Positions 1 through 8,936 are shown, counted from the stretch's first letter. The stretch is 52,668 bases of DNA from JAKFWI01 sp031398975 (GCA_031398975.1 JANNOI010000030.1:1-52668); one strand, 5' to 3'. The notes: a model not told the origin generated them from the letters alone. A program made the numbers and translations.

Positions 1-173
1 GGGCTGGAGGCGGGCGGTTGGGCGGCGGGTGGCTGGGCGGCGGGTGGCTGGGAGGGAGGCGCGGGCTGCGCCTGGGCGGCGGCTTCGGCCCCCGCCAGCA
101 CCACCCCGCCGGCGCCGACGGAGGCGACGCAGCTCACCGCGCCGAGGACGACTTCCCGTAAGACGCGCTTCAT
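1..173 (-). CDS. bamA: Probable BamA (outer membrane assembly factor), N-terminal fragment only
   Basis: Only the first 57 codons are present; the rest lies beyond the window edge. Reading from the ATG at 173, the product starts MKRVLREVVLG and continues as an alanine/valine-rich signal peptide with a likely AEA/AQA-type cleavage zone near residues 33-38, then a low-complexity proline/glutamine linker (PPAAQPPAAQPPA). No POTRA domain is visible yet. The assignment rests on position: it lies 34 bases downstream of rseP on the same strand, and pyrH-frr-uppS-cdsA-dxr-rseP-bamA is the standard order in Alphaproteobacteria. BamA would be the outer-membrane beta-barrel that folds and inserts other barrel proteins. 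The proline-rich linker ahead of the POTRA domains is unusual but also seen in some alphaproteobacterial BamA proteins. It could instead be another exported protein. Confidence 0.55.
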   Translation of the reverse strand, partial: MKRVLREVVLGAVSCVASVGAGGVVLAGAEAAAQAQPAPPSQPPAAQPPAAQPPASS

Positions 174-207
174 GCAGTCCTCGACTCCCGGCCCCGGGCC
201 GCGCGTT

Positions 208-1422
208 TTAAGACAGTATCCGGTGGAGAAACTCAAGAACGTTAAGCCGCTGCAGATCATTCCAGGTCGCGAACAGGAACAGCGACCCAAGCAGCGCCAG
301 CCCCGCGCGGAACCCGATCGCCTGCGCTTTGGGATCGAGCGGGCGGCCCCGCGCGGCCTCCACGGCATAGAACAAAAGATGCCCGCCATCGAGGATCGGC
401 ACCGGCAGCAGGTTCACGATCCCCACCGCCACCGAGAGCGTCGCCGCCCAGCCGAGGAGCGCCGCCGCCGCGTTCGCGATCTGGTCCTGGGTCGAGCCTG
501 CGCCCCCGCCCGCGCTCTTGGCGACCTTTCCCGACATGTCCATGATGCCGAGCGGGCCCGCCAGATGCTCCGGCGATGCCTTGCCGGAGAAGATGTTGCC
601 CAGATAGGCGAAGGTCGAGGAGATGATCCGCCAGGTCTGGACCGCGCCCCCGCCCAGCGCCTCGATCGGGTTGTAGCGGTCCACCGTGCGTTCGTCGGGG
701 CGGGTGTCGCGCCGAATGCCCAGCACGCCGCGAGTGAGCTTCGCGCCCCCCTCGTCCAGGAATTCCTGCGCCTTGGGCGTCACCACGACCGGCACGCGCG
801 CGCCGCCCCGCTCCACGATCACTCGCAGCGGCTTGCCGGCGCTCTCGGAGACGATGGCCTGCATCGCCCCGAAGGAGGCGATCATGCGGTCGTCGATGGC
901 CACCACGACGTCCCCGGGCTTTATCCCTGCGGCCGCGGCCGGGGAGCCCTCGGCTACCCCGTCGACGCGCGCCACCAGCGTGTCCATCTGCGTCACGTCC
1001 TTGCCATAGGCCAGGAGCAGGACGGCGAAAGCGAGGATCGCGAAGGCGAAATTGGCCAACGGCCCCGCCGCCGCCACGAAGGCGCGCACGCCCACGGGCT
1101 GGGCGTGGAACAGGCCCTGGCGGCGGGCCTGCGCCAAGGCTGCGGTATCGAGGGCCTGCGCGGGGCTCGCGCTCGCGACGTCGCCGTCATCCACGAATTT
1201 CACGTAGCCGCCCAGCGGCAGCGCGCCGACCTTCCACTGCACCCCGTCCCGGTCCCGCCAGGCCGCCAGCGTCCGCCCGAAGCCGATCGCAAACGTATCC
1301 ACCGCCACCTTGCACGACCGCGCGGCGCGGAAATGGCCAAGCTCGTGCACGAACACAACGACGCTCAGAACAAGCAGAAAAGAGCCCGCCGTAATCGCAA
1401 TGTCCTGAAGAGCCTGAATCAT
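208..1422 (-). CDS. rseP: RseP, site-2 zinc metalloprotease of the inner membrane
   Basis: Membrane-embedded protease that cuts transmembrane segments of anti-sigma factors and signal-peptide remnants (regulated intramembrane proteolysis). The 404-residue product has the HExxH zinc motif at residues 26-30 (HELGH) within the first transmembrane segment, a central PDZ domain (GIKPGDVVVAIDD region) and the second metal-binding LDG motif near the C-terminus (PVPILDGGHL), flanked by hydrophobic segments. Length and order match the M50 family. The ATG at 1422 has a GAGGAAAG-like ribosome site just upstream. It lies 15 bases after dxr and is probably co-transcribed with it; bamA follows. All catalytic residues are intact. 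Confidence 0.96.
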   Translation of the reverse strand: MIQALQDIAITAGSFLLVLSVVVFVHELGHFRAARSCKVAVDTFAIGFGRTLAAWRDRDGVQWKVGALPLGGYVKFVDDGDVASASPAQALDTAALAQARRQGLFHAQPVGVRAFVAAAGPLANFAFAILAFAVLLLAYGKDVTQMDTLVARVDGVAEGSPAAAAGIKPGDVVVAIDDRMIASFGAMQAIVSESAGKPLRVIVERGGARVPVVVTPKAQEFLDEGGAKLTRGVLGIRRDTRPDERTVDRYNPIEALGGGAVQTWRIISSTFAYLGNIFSGKASPEHLAGPLGIMDMSGKVAKSAGGGAGSTQDQIANAAAALLGWAATLSVAVGIVNLLPVPILDGGHLLFYAVEAARGRPLDPKAQAIGFRAGLALLGSLFLFATWNDLQRLNVLEFLHRILS

Positions 1423-1437
1423 GCCGCTTTCCTCGCC

Positions 1438-2643
1438 TCACGCCGCCCGGAGCTTTGCGCCAATCGTCTCCGCGGCCCGCCGGGCGCTGGCGTCGGCTGC
1501 GTACACTTCATCGAAGGATGAGGGCGATTTTGCGATTTCGCCAAGCTGATCTGCAGCGAAGCGCTCCATCACCGTCTCGACCACGGCGGCGATGTCGAGA
1601 AAGGCGATGCGCCGGCCCAGGAAGGCGTGCACGGCCGTCTCGTTGGCCGCGTTGAGCACGGCGGGCGCCGCCCCGCCCGTCTCCAGCGCCTGGCGCGCCA
1701 GGCCCAAGAGCGGAAAGCGCGACGTGTCGGGGCGTTCGAAGCTCAGCGCCCCCAGCGCCGCAAGGTCCAGCCGCGGGGCGGAGATGGCGGCCCGGTCGGG
1801 CCAGGCCAGCGCGTAGGAGATCGGCACCCGCATGTCGGGGCAGGAAAGCTGCGCCAGCACCGAGCCGTCGCAATAGGCCACCAGGCTGTGGACGATGGAT
1901 TGGGGGTGCACCAGAATATCAAGCTGGGCGCTCGGCAGGGCGAACAGATAGGCCGCCTCGATCAGCTCCAGGCCCTTGTTCATCAAAGTGGCGCTATCGA
2001 CCGAGATTTTAGCGCCCATGCTCCAATTGGGGTGGGCGCAGGCCTGTTCGGGGGTGACGGCGGCCATGCGCTCGCGCGGCCAAGTCCGGAACGGCCCGCC
2101 CGAGGCGGTGAGCGTCACCCGTTCCACCCGCACCGGGCGGTCGAGCACCTGGAAGATCGCGCTGTGCTCGGAATCGACCGGGATCAGCCGGGCGCCGGCC
2201 GCGGCCGCGGCCTCCATCAGCAGCGCGCCCCCGCACACCACGCTTTCCTTGTTGGCGAGCGCCACCGTCGCGCCGCGCCGCGCCGCCGCCAGGGTGGGCG
2301 CCATGCCCGCCACGCCGACGATCGCCGACATGACCCAGTCCGCGGGGCGTTCGGCGGCCTCGATCAGCGCTTCGGGGCCGGCCTTGACCTCGATCCCCGC
2401 GCCGGCCAGCGCTGCCTGCAGCGGCTCGAGCCGGCTTGGATCGGCCAGCGCCACAAAGCGGGGGCGCAGCGCCCGCGCCATCTCCGCCATCGCCGCCACG
2501 TCGCTGCCGCCGGTGAGCGCCTCCACCTCGATCTCGCCCGCCCCCGAGGCGGCCACCTCCGCGATCACCTGCGCGGTGGAGCGCCCGATAGAGCCGGTCG
2601 CGCCCAGGATGGTGACGCGGCGCTTGAAGGGGGGGGCGCGCAT
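1438..2643 (-). CDS. dxr: 1-deoxy-D-xylulose 5-phosphate reductoisomerase
   Basis: Second enzyme of the MEP isoprenoid pathway: NADPH-dependent isomerisation and reduction of DXP to 2-C-methyl-D-erythritol 4-phosphate. The 401-residue product begins with a Rossmann NADPH site (ILGATGSIGRST, about residues 12-23). It carries the family blocks ALANKESVVCGG and PVDSEHSAIFQ (metal/substrate acidic residues), SASGGPFR, and the MGAKISVDSATLMNKGLE block. The ATG at 2643 overlaps the cdsA stop by one base (TGATG), indicating translational coupling. Its product feeds the isoprenoid chain made by UppS encoded upstream. Full length. Confidence 0.97.
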   Translation of the reverse strand: MRAPPFKRRVTILGATGSIGRSTAQVIAEVAASGAGEIEVEALTGGSDVAAMAEMARALRPRFVALADPSRLEPLQAALAGAGIEVKAGPEALIEAAERPADWVMSAIVGVAGMAPTLAAARRGATVALANKESVVCGGALLMEAAAAAGARLIPVDSEHSAIFQVLDRPVRVERVTLTASGGPFRTWPRERMAAVTPEQACAHPNWSMGAKISVDSATLMNKGLELIEAAYLFALPSAQLDILVHPQSIVHSLVAYCDGSVLAQLSCPDMRVPISYALAWPDRAAISAPRLDLAALGALSFERPDTSRFPLLGLARQALETGGAAPAVLNAANETAVHAFLGRRIAFLDIAAVVETVMERFAADQLGEIAKSPSSFDEVYAADASARRAAETIGAKLRAA

Positions 2644-3470
2644 CAGGGGGCTCCGAACAGCTGGGCGGCGGCCCCGGGCGCAAGCGCGGCGAACAGCGCC
2701 GCCGCCACGAGCGCGGCCATCAAACTGTCCAGCCGATCAAGCACCCCGCCATGGCCCGGGATCAGGCGGCTTGCGTCTTTCACATTGAAGCGCCGCTTCA
2801 GCGCCGATTCGAAGAGGTCCCCGGCCATGCCGATCGCCGCCAGCGCCATCCCGGCGATCGCCCAGCCCGCCAGCGGCCCGGCGAAGGCGAGCCCGCACCC
2901 GATCCCCGCCGCCGCCCCCGCCGCCACGGCCGCGGCCACGCCGGTGCGGGTTTTCTGCGGCGAAATCCGCGGCGCGATGGGGGCGCCCCCGATCAGGCGG
3001 CCGCCGAAATAGGCCGCCACATCCCCCGCCCAGATGATGGCGAACGCCGCCACCACGATCTCGAGGCCAAAGCCCGGATGGGCGCGCAGCCACAGAATGG
3101 CCACCCCCGGCGCCCCGATATACAAAACGCCCCCGAACGTCTCCGCCACGCCCACGGGGGTCTTGCGCCGCAACGCCGAAAGCGCGCCCAGCAGGGCCGC
3201 GCAACCAAGCCCCAGGAGCGGGCGCCCGTGGCTCGCCAGCATCACCGCCCCCAGCGCCCCCGCGAGCGCGAACGCAAACGCCCCGCGCAGCGCCCCGGGC
3301 TCGCTCATCCGCGCCCATTCATAGCTCATCGCCAGGGCCGCCGCGCCCGCGGCCGCCGCGAGCCACGGCCCGCCCGCGAACGCCGCCGCCAGCGCCAGCG
3401 GGATCAGGACCAAGGCGGAGGCCAGGCGGGGGATCAGGTCGTCGATCTTGCCGGCGTCGGCCCCTGCCAT
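2643..3470 (-). CDS. cdsA: Phosphatidate cytidylyltransferase (CDP-diacylglycerol synthase)
   Basis: Makes CDP-diacylglycerol from phosphatidic acid and CTP, the branch point of phospholipid synthesis, in the inner membrane. The product is very hydrophobic with about eight alanine/leucine-rich segments and ends with the CDS family signature: S-ALKRRFNVKDASRLIPGHGG-V-DRLD (residues about 224-250 of 275). I chose the ATG at 3470 (MAGADAGKIDD) because a longer reading would run about 45 residues into uppS with non-family sequence. The chosen start leaves a 10-base gap after uppS. It overlaps dxr by one base at its 3' end. Confidence 0.95.
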   Translation of the reverse strand: MAGADAGKIDDLIPRLASALVLIPLALAAAFAGGPWLAAAAGAAALAMSYEWARMSEPGALRGAFAFALAGALGAVMLASHGRPLLGLGCAALLGALSALRRKTPVGVAETFGGVLYIGAPGVAILWLRAHPGFGLEIVVAAFAIIWAGDVAAYFGGRLIGGAPIAPRISPQKTRTGVAAAVAAGAAAGIGCGLAFAGPLAGWAIAGMALAAIGMAGDLFESALKRRFNVKDASRLIPGHGGVLDRLDSLMAALVAAALFAALAPGAAAQLFGAP

Positions 3471-3480
3471 CGGCGCGGGC

Positions 3481-4248
3481 TTAAGGGGCGGGCAAGCGCT
3501 CTGCGCCGCCGAAGCGGCGCTCGCGATTGTGATATTCCGCGATGGCGCGTTCGAGGGCTTCACGATTGAAATCAGGCCAGAGGATATCAAGGAACACAAG
3601 CTCCGCATACGCGGCCTGCCAGAGCAGGAAGTTCGAGATGCGCTGTTCCCCGCTCGTCCGGATGACGAGGTCGGGGTCGGGCAGGTCGGCGGTGTCGAGG
3701 TAGGCCGCGAAGCTATGCTCGGTCAACGCCGCAGGATCAAGCAGGCCCGCCGCCGCGTCCGCCGCCACGCGCCGGGCCGCCCGCACAATCTCGCTCTGGC
3801 CGCCATAATTGAAGGCGATCGTCAGGTTGAGGCCGCGATTATGGGCGGTGCGGATCTCGGCCCGCTCGATGATCTGCAGGATGTCGGGGGCGAGCCCGTC
3901 GCGCTGGCCGATCACCCGCACCCGCACCCCCTCCCGCGCCAGCCGCTCGAGATCGAGGGCCACATAGAGGCGCAGCAATTCCATCAGGGCGCTGACCTCA
4001 TCGGCCGGGCGGCGCCAGTTTTCGGTGGAAAAACCGAACACCGTCAGATAGCTGACGCCCAGATCGCCCGCCGCCTCGACCGCCCGGCGCAGCGCCTCCA
4101 CGCCCTCCTTGTGCCCGAACGTGCGCGGCCGCCCGCGCGCATGCGCCCAGCGACCGTTGCCGTCCATGATCACCGCGACGTGGCGCGGCGCTTGGTCCTG
4201 GGGAAGGGCTTGCGCGCTTATCATAGGGCTCCGATCGGCAGGCCTCAC
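3481..4248 (-). CDS. uppS: Undecaprenyl diphosphate synthase (cis-prenyltransferase)
   Basis: Condenses isopentenyl diphosphate onto farnesyl diphosphate to give the C55 lipid carrier for peptidoglycan and other envelope polymers; cytosolic/peripheral membrane enzyme. Family motifs are intact: HVAVIMDGNGRWA near the N-terminus, TVFGFSTENWRRP, and DLVIRTSGEQRISNFLLWQ. Two starts are possible. The GTG at 4248 overlaps the frr stop (GTGA). The ATG at 4224 is eight codons later with a GGAG four bases upstream. The ATG looks better supplied with a ribosome site; the GTG would couple translation to frr. Neither choice changes the catalytic domain. Confidence 0.95.
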   Translation of the reverse strand: MRPADRSPMISAQALPQDQAPRHVAVIMDGNGRWAHARGRPRTFGHKEGVEALRRAVEAAGDLGVSYLTVFGFSTENWRRPADEVSALMELLRLYVALDLERLAREGVRVRVIGQRDGLAPDILQIIERAEIRTAHNRGLNLTIAFNYGGQSEIVRAARRVAADAAAGLLDPAALTEHSFAAYLDTADLPDPDLVIRTSGEQRISNFLLWQAAYAELVFLDILWPDFNREALERAIAEYHNRERRFGGAERLPAP

Positions 4249-4811
4249 ACCTGCATGATCTCCTCCTCCTTGTTCCGGACCGCCTCATCGACCTTCTTAA
4301 CGTGGAGATCGGTGCTTTGCTGGACCTGTTCGGTCAATTTCTTATGCTGGTCCTGGCCGAGCGCGCCTTCCTTTTCGAGCTTCTTCAGCTGCTCCATGCC
4401 GTCGCGGCGGACATTGCGGATCGCGACCCGCGCCTGCTCGGCGTATTTTCCTGCCAGTTTGGCGAGTTCCGTGCGCCGTTCGGTGCTCAAGGGCGGGATC
4501 GGCACGCGGATCACCTGGCCCTCCGCGATCGGGTTGACGCCGAGCCCCGCGCTGCGGATCGCCTTCTCCACCGCCCCCGCCAGCGCCCGGTCCCAGACCT
4601 GGACGGAAAGCATGCGCGGCTCGGGCGCGGTGACGCTCGCCACCTGGTTAAGCGGCGTGGAGGCGCCGTAGGCGTCCACCTGGACGGGCTCGAGCAGGCT
4701 CGCGGAGGCGCGTCCCGTGCGCAAGCCGGCGAATTCCTGGCGCAGGGCCGCGATCGCCCCCTCCATCCGTTTGTTGATGTCCTCGATCTGAAATGCCGGC
4801 GTCGCCGCCAT
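4245..4811 (-). CDS. frr: Ribosome recycling factor
   Basis: Splits the post-termination ribosome together with EF-G. The 188-residue product has the three-helix-bundle family pattern: the LRTGRASASLLEPVQVDAYG block (about residues 30-50), NPIAEGQVIRVPIPPLSTERR, and a long charged C-terminal helix. Normal length for the family (about 185). It lies 16 bases after pyrH in the order found in most bacteria, and its stop overlaps the possible GTG start of uppS. Confidence 0.97.
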   Translation of the reverse strand: MAATPAFQIEDINKRMEGAIAALRQEFAGLRTGRASASLLEPVQVDAYGASTPLNQVASVTAPEPRMLSVQVWDRALAGAVEKAIRSAGLGVNPIAEGQVIRVPIPPLSTERRTELAKLAGKYAEQARVAIRNVRRDGMEQLKKLEKEGALGQDQHKKLTEQVQQSTDLHVKKVDEAVRNKEEEIMQV

Positions 4812-4827
4812 GATGTTCGCCTCGCTT

Positions 4828-5589
4828 TCACGCCGCCGGGTCGGGGCCGATGACGGTGCTGACGCCGCGCCCGGCCAGCACCTCGTTCAATCCCCCTTTC
4901 ACCACCATCGAAAACACGACGATAGGGATCTGGTTGTCCCGCATCAGACTGACCGCTGAGGCGTCCATCACACGCAAATCCTGCGCCAGCACGTCATAAT
5001 AGGTCAGGCGGTCATAGCGGGTGGCGTGTGCGACTTTTTTGGGGTCGGCCGAATAGACGCCGTCGACCTGGGTGCCCTTAAAGAGCGCATCGCAGCCCAT
5101 TTCGGCCGCGCGCAGGGCGGCGGCGGTGTCGGTGGTGAAGAAGGGATTGCCGGTGCCGGCGGCGAAAATCACCACCCGGCCCTTCTCCATGTGGCGGATG
5201 GCGCGGCGGCGGATATAGGTCTCGCACACGGTGATCATCGGGATGGCGGAAAGAACGCGCGTGTCGAAGCCCGCCCGCTCGAGCGCGTTCTGCATGGCCA
5301 GCGCGTTCATGACCGTGGCGAGCATGCCCATATAATCGGCCGAGGCGCGCTCCATGCCCCGCGCCGCCCCGTGCAGGCCGCGGAAGATGTTGCCGCCCCC
5401 GATCACCAGGCACATCTCCACCCCGCGCGAGACCGCCTCCCCGATCTCCTCGGCCAGGCGGGCGCAGACATTCATATCGATGCCGTAGGCGGCCTCGCCC
5501 ATCAGCGCTTCGCCGGAAATCTTCAACAGGACGCGCTTATAGGGGCCATGCGCGACCGGCCGGCCCGGCGTGGCGGTTTGTCCACTCAT
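4828..5589 (-). CDS. pyrH: UMP kinase
   Basis: Phosphorylates UMP to UDP in pyrimidine nucleotide synthesis; a hexameric amino-acid-kinase-fold enzyme. The 253-residue product shows the phosphate loop RVLLKISGEALMG, the glycine-rich VIGGGNIFRG, the UMP-binding segment AADYMGMLATVMNALA-type, and the ATP-site region FAAGTGNPFFTTDTAAALRA. It is the first gene of the minus-strand run here. In many relatives rpsB-tsf precede it, but here the upstream neighbour is putA, so this operon has probably lost or relocated rpsB-tsf. A promoter should lie in 5590-5640. Confidence 0.96.
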   Translation of the reverse strand: MSGQTATPGRPVAHGPYKRVLLKISGEALMGEAAYGIDMNVCARLAEEIGEAVSRGVEMCLVIGGGNIFRGLHGAARGMERASADYMGMLATVMNALAMQNALERAGFDTRVLSAIPMITVCETYIRRRAIRHMEKGRVVIFAAGTGNPFFTTDTAAALRAAEMGCDALFKGTQVDGVYSADPKKVAHATRYDRLTYYDVLAQDLRVMDASAVSLMRDNQIPIVVFSMVVKGGLNEVLAGRGVSTVIGPDPAA

Positions 5590-5640
5590 CCGATCGCACC
5601 TGAAAAGCCCACTCCCGGGGCGATGCTAGACCGCTTCCGC

Positions 5641-5664
5641 AAAAAGCCTAGGCGGTTTTTAGGC
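5641..5664 (-). terminator. Possible weak intrinsic terminator after putA
   Basis: Read on the minus strand, a five-base-pair stem GCCTA/TAGGC with a nine-base loop is followed directly by TTTTT. It sits 44 bases past the putA stop and ahead of pyrH. The stem is short, so function is uncertain. Confidence 0.35.
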
Positions 5665-5707
5665 GCCAAACCGCGCCCGCTTGCAAGCCGGGCAGCCCCT
5701 CAAAGCC

Positions 5708-8700
5708 TCAGAGCGTCAGGAGCGCAGGGTCCCCGCCCTGGGCTGCCGTGTTGACGCTGCACGCGCGCTCCACCGAGAACGCCAGCAGCGTGTGGGGCCC
5801 GCCCGCCTTGGGCCCCGTGCCGGAAAGCCCCTCGCCCCCGAACGGCTGCACCCCCACCACCGCCCCGATCATCGAGCGGTTGACATAAGCGTTGCCGGCG
5901 GGGACCGCGGCGATCACCCGCTCGGCGAACGAGTCCAGGCGGCTATGCACCCCGAGCGTCAGCCCGTAGCGCTTGGCGGCCAGGGCCGCAGCGACCGCCT
6001 CCACCGCGCCGGGATCGTAGCGCACCACATGCAGGATCGGGCCGAACACCTCCCGCTCCAGCAGCGCCGCGGAGGGGATTTCCGCCAGGACGGGGCCGAA
6101 GAACATGCCCTGCGCGGGCGCCGCCATCTGGTGCAGCACCTTGGCCTCGCGCCTCAGCCAGGCGAGGTGGGCGTGCAGGCCGGCGCGGGAAGGTTCGTCG
6201 ATCACCGGGCCGATATCGGTGCGCGGGTCGGCGGGATCGCCGACGATGCGGGCGTCCATCGCCCCGATCAGGCCTTCCACGATCGCCCCGGCGGTGTCAT
6301 GGGGCAGAAAGAGCAGCCGGCAAGATGAGCAGCGCTGGCCGGCGGACCCGAACGCTGAGGCCATGACGTCGTCGATCACCTGTTCGCGCAGGGCGGTGGA
6401 ATCGACAAACATGGCGTTCAGCCCGCCGGTTTCGGCGATCAGCGGCAGGATCGGGCCTTGGCGGGCGGCGAGCGCGCGGTTGATCGCCAGGGCGGTGTCG
6501 GTCCCGCCGGTGAAGGCCACCCCGTCCAGGCCCGGATGGACGACCAGCGCCGCGCCGACACTTTCCCCGCGGCCCGGCAGCAAGTGCAGAACCTCCCCCG
6601 GCAGGCCTGCGGCGTGGAAGGCCCGCACCGCCTCGGCTGCGATCAGGGGGGTCTGTTCGGCGGGCTTGGCGAGCACACAATTGCCCGCCGCGAGCGCGGC
6701 CGCGATCTGGCCGGTGAAGATCGCCAGCGGGAAGTTCCAGGGGCTGATCGCGGCGAACACGCCACGCCCGTGCAGAGACATCGAATTGGCCTCCCCGACC
6801 GGACCTCTAAGGGCAAGGGGCGCCGCGTGCGTCGTCTCGGCGAGGTGGGCGTAATAGCGGCAGAAATCGGCGGCCTCCCGCACCTCGGCGACGGCGTCCG
6901 GGAGGGTCTTGCCGGCCTCGCGCGCCAGCAGGGCGATCAGGGCCCCCCGCTCCGCCTCCAGCGCATCGGCCATGGCCCGCAGCACCGGCGCGCGGCCCCC
7001 GCCCCCCCGCCCGTCCCAGGCGCGCTGCGCGGACCGGGCGGCGGCGAACGCCTCCTCGATCGCCTCGGGGCTGGCCTCGAAGGCTTGCCCCACCTGCCGC
7101 GTCCGGTCGGCGGGAGACAGGATGGGGATGGCCGGGCCCGTCTCAAGCGCCCGCCCGGAAACGATCGGGCCCGCGCGCCGCGGCGCGCCGTCGAGGGCCG
7201 CCACCGCCTGCGCCAGCGCCTCGCGCTCCGCCCCGACGCTCAGGTCGAGGCCCATGGAATTGCGTCGCGCGGGGCCGTAGAGCGCGCCGGGGCGCGGGAT
7301 TTTGGGATGGGGCTTGCCGCCCGCGGCCGCCACCGCCGCGATGGGATCGGGCGCGACCGCCGCGGGGGGCGTCTCGGCGTCCAGCAGCAGGTGCACGAAC
7401 GAGGTATTGGCCCCGTTCTCCAACAGGCGGCGCACCAGATAGGGCAGCAGATCCTCGTGCCCGCCCACCGGGGCGTAGACGCGCAGCCGCAAAGCCTCCC
7501 CCGCCTCCCGTTGGGCGGCCGCGTAAAGCGCCTCGCCCATGCCGTGCAGGCGCTGAAACTCCACCGCCACGCCGGCGCGGCCGGCCAGGCGGGCGACGGC
7601 CGCCAGCGTGTGGGCGTTGTGGGTGGCGAACTGGCCATAAAGGCGCGGCGCGGCGGCCAGGAGCGCCCGCGCGCAGGTCAGGTAATTGAGGTCGGTGGCG
7701 GCCTTCGTGGTGTAGACGGGATAATCGGGACGGCCTTGGACCTGGGCGTGCTTGATCTCCGTGTCCCAATAGGCGCCCTTCACCAGCCGCACCATGAGCC
7801 GGCGCCCGCTGTCGCGGGCCAGCGCGTCGAGCGCTTCGATCACCGCCGGCGCGCGCTTCTGATAGGCCTGCACCGCAAGCCCGAGCCCCCGCCAGGCGCC
7901 GAGCGCGGGCTCCCGCGCCAGCCGGTCGAGGAGCTTCAGCGACAGGACGAGCCGGTCGGCCTCCTCGGCGTCCAGCGTCAGGTTCAGGTCGGCGTGGGCC
8001 GCCTGCATCGCCAACCGCTTCAGCCGGGGATAAAGCTCCTCCCATACCCGCGCCTCCTGCACCGCCTCGTAGCGCGGGGAGAGGGCCGAGAGCTTAACTG
8101 ACACCCCGTGCCCCGCCTCCGGCCCGGCGGCGGCCGCCTCCGCCCCCACGGCCGCGATCGCGCCGGCATAGGCGTCCTCGTAGCGGGCGGCGTCGGCGGC
8201 GGTGCGGGCGCCCTCGCCCAGCATGTCGAACGAGCACACGATCGCCTCGCCCGCCGCGCGCTTCAGCGCGTGCCCGATCGTGCGCCCCAGGACGAATTGC
8301 GCCCCCATCACCGCGATCGCCCGTTCGGCCGCGGCGCGGATCACCGGCTCTCCGAGCCGCCCCGCCAGGCGGCGCAGCACACCGGCGAGATCTCCGCGCC
8401 CCCCTTCGGCCGGCTCCACCAGCGCGCCGGCCAGCATCAGCCCCCAGGTGGAGGCGTTGACGAACACGCTGTCGGAACGGCCTGCATGGGCCGCCCAATC
8501 GGCGGAGCCGATCTTCTCGGCGATCAGGCGATCGCGGGCCGGCGCGTCCGGCGTGCGCAGCAGCGCCTCGGCCAGGCACATCAGCGCCAGCCCCTCCCGG
8601 GTCGAGAGCGAAAACTCCTGCAGCAGGCTTTCCACCAAGCCTTGCCGGCGGCCTTGGGCGCGGGCGGCGCGCACCAGGGCCTCGGCCTCGATCTGCACCT

Positions 8701-8818
8701 CCGCGCGCGCCGCGGGGGTGAGCGGGACATCAGCCATCAGGGCCGCGACCGCGTCCGTCTCGTCCCTATGCTTCAGGGCGTCGAGGCGGTCCCAGACGGC
8801 GAAATCGGCGCGGGTCAT
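5708..8818 (-). CDS. putA: Bifunctional proline dehydrogenase / L-glutamate gamma-semialdehyde dehydrogenase
   Basis: Oxidises proline to glutamate in two steps: FAD-dependent proline dehydrogenase, then NAD-dependent aldehyde dehydrogenase. The 1036-residue product has the PRODH barrel in the N-terminal half (KLSALSPRYEA, MVRLVKGAYWDTEIK, TKAATDLNYL, FATHNAHT). It has the aldehyde dehydrogenase in the C-terminal half: PWNFPLA, VAFTGGTD, the catalytic glutamate in ETGGLNA and the nucleophilic cysteine in GQRCSSCR. I start at the ATG at 8818 (MTRADFAVWD); longer readings add 63 residues that run across the divergent promoter and into the Lrp-type gene. There is no ribbon-helix-helix DNA-binding domain at the N-terminus, so this is not the self-repressing enterobacterial type. 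Control is likely by the divergent Lrp-family gene. Confidence 0.96.
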   Translation of the reverse strand: MTRADFAVWDRLDALKHRDETDAVAALMADVPLTPAARAEVQIEAEALVRAARAQGRRQGLVESLLQEFSLSTREGLALMCLAEALLRTPDAPARDRLIAEKIGSADWAAHAGRSDSVFVNASTWGLMLAGALVEPAEGGRGDLAGVLRRLAGRLGEPVIRAAAERAIAVMGAQFVLGRTIGHALKRAAGEAIVCSFDMLGEGARTAADAARYEDAYAGAIAAVGAEAAAAGPEAGHGVSVKLSALSPRYEAVQEARVWEELYPRLKRLAMQAAHADLNLTLDAEEADRLVLSLKLLDRLAREPALGAWRGLGLAVQAYQKRAPAVIEALDALARDSGRRLMVRLVKGAYWDTEIKHAQVQGRPDYPVYTTKAATDLNYLTCARALLAAAPRLYGQFATHNAHTLAAVARLAGRAGVAVEFQRLHGMGEALYAAAQREAGEALRLRVYAPVGGHEDLLPYLVRRLLENGANTSFVHLLLDAETPPAAVAPDPIAAVAAAGGKPHPKIPRPGALYGPARRNSMGLDLSVGAEREALAQAVAALDGAPRRAGPIVSGRALETGPAIPILSPADRTRQVGQAFEASPEAIEEAFAAARSAQRAWDGRGGGGRAPVLRAMADALEAERGALIALLAREAGKTLPDAVAEVREAADFCRYYAHLAETTHAAPLALRGPVGEANSMSLHGRGVFAAISPWNFPLAIFTGQIAAALAAGNCVLAKPAEQTPLIAAEAVRAFHAAGLPGEVLHLLPGRGESVGAALVVHPGLDGVAFTGGTDTALAINRALAARQGPILPLIAETGGLNAMFVDSTALREQVIDDVMASAFGSAGQRCSSCRLLFLPHDTAGAIVEGLIGAMDARIVGDPADPRTDIGPVIDEPSRAGLHAHLAWLRREAKVLHQMAAPAQGMFFGPVLAEIPSAALLEREVFGPILHVVRYDPGAVEAVAAALAAKRYGLTLGVHSRLDSFAERVIAAVPAGNAYVNRSMIGAVVGVQPFGGEGLSGTGPKAGGPHTLLAFSVERACSVNTAAQGGDPALLTL

Positions 8819-8873
8819 GACGGGATCTCCGGATGGGTGATCTCCGGTGTATGCGCTTTGGAACGGAATGTGC

Positions 8874-8899
8874 TTCGTATCTTGGCTTCTTATAACGAA
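8874..8899. promoter_or_regulatory. Imperfect inverted repeat between putA and its Lrp-type regulator
   Basis: TTCGTAT at 8874-8880 and ATAACGAA at 8892-8899 form an imperfect inverted repeat across an A+T-richer stretch in the 118-base divergent spacer. Lrp-family activators of putA genes bind such spacers; assigning this repeat as the operator is inference. Confidence 0.35.
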
Positions 8900-8936
8900 A
8901 CTTCTTCGCCCCTGCCCCGCCCAAACCGGAGGTTTC

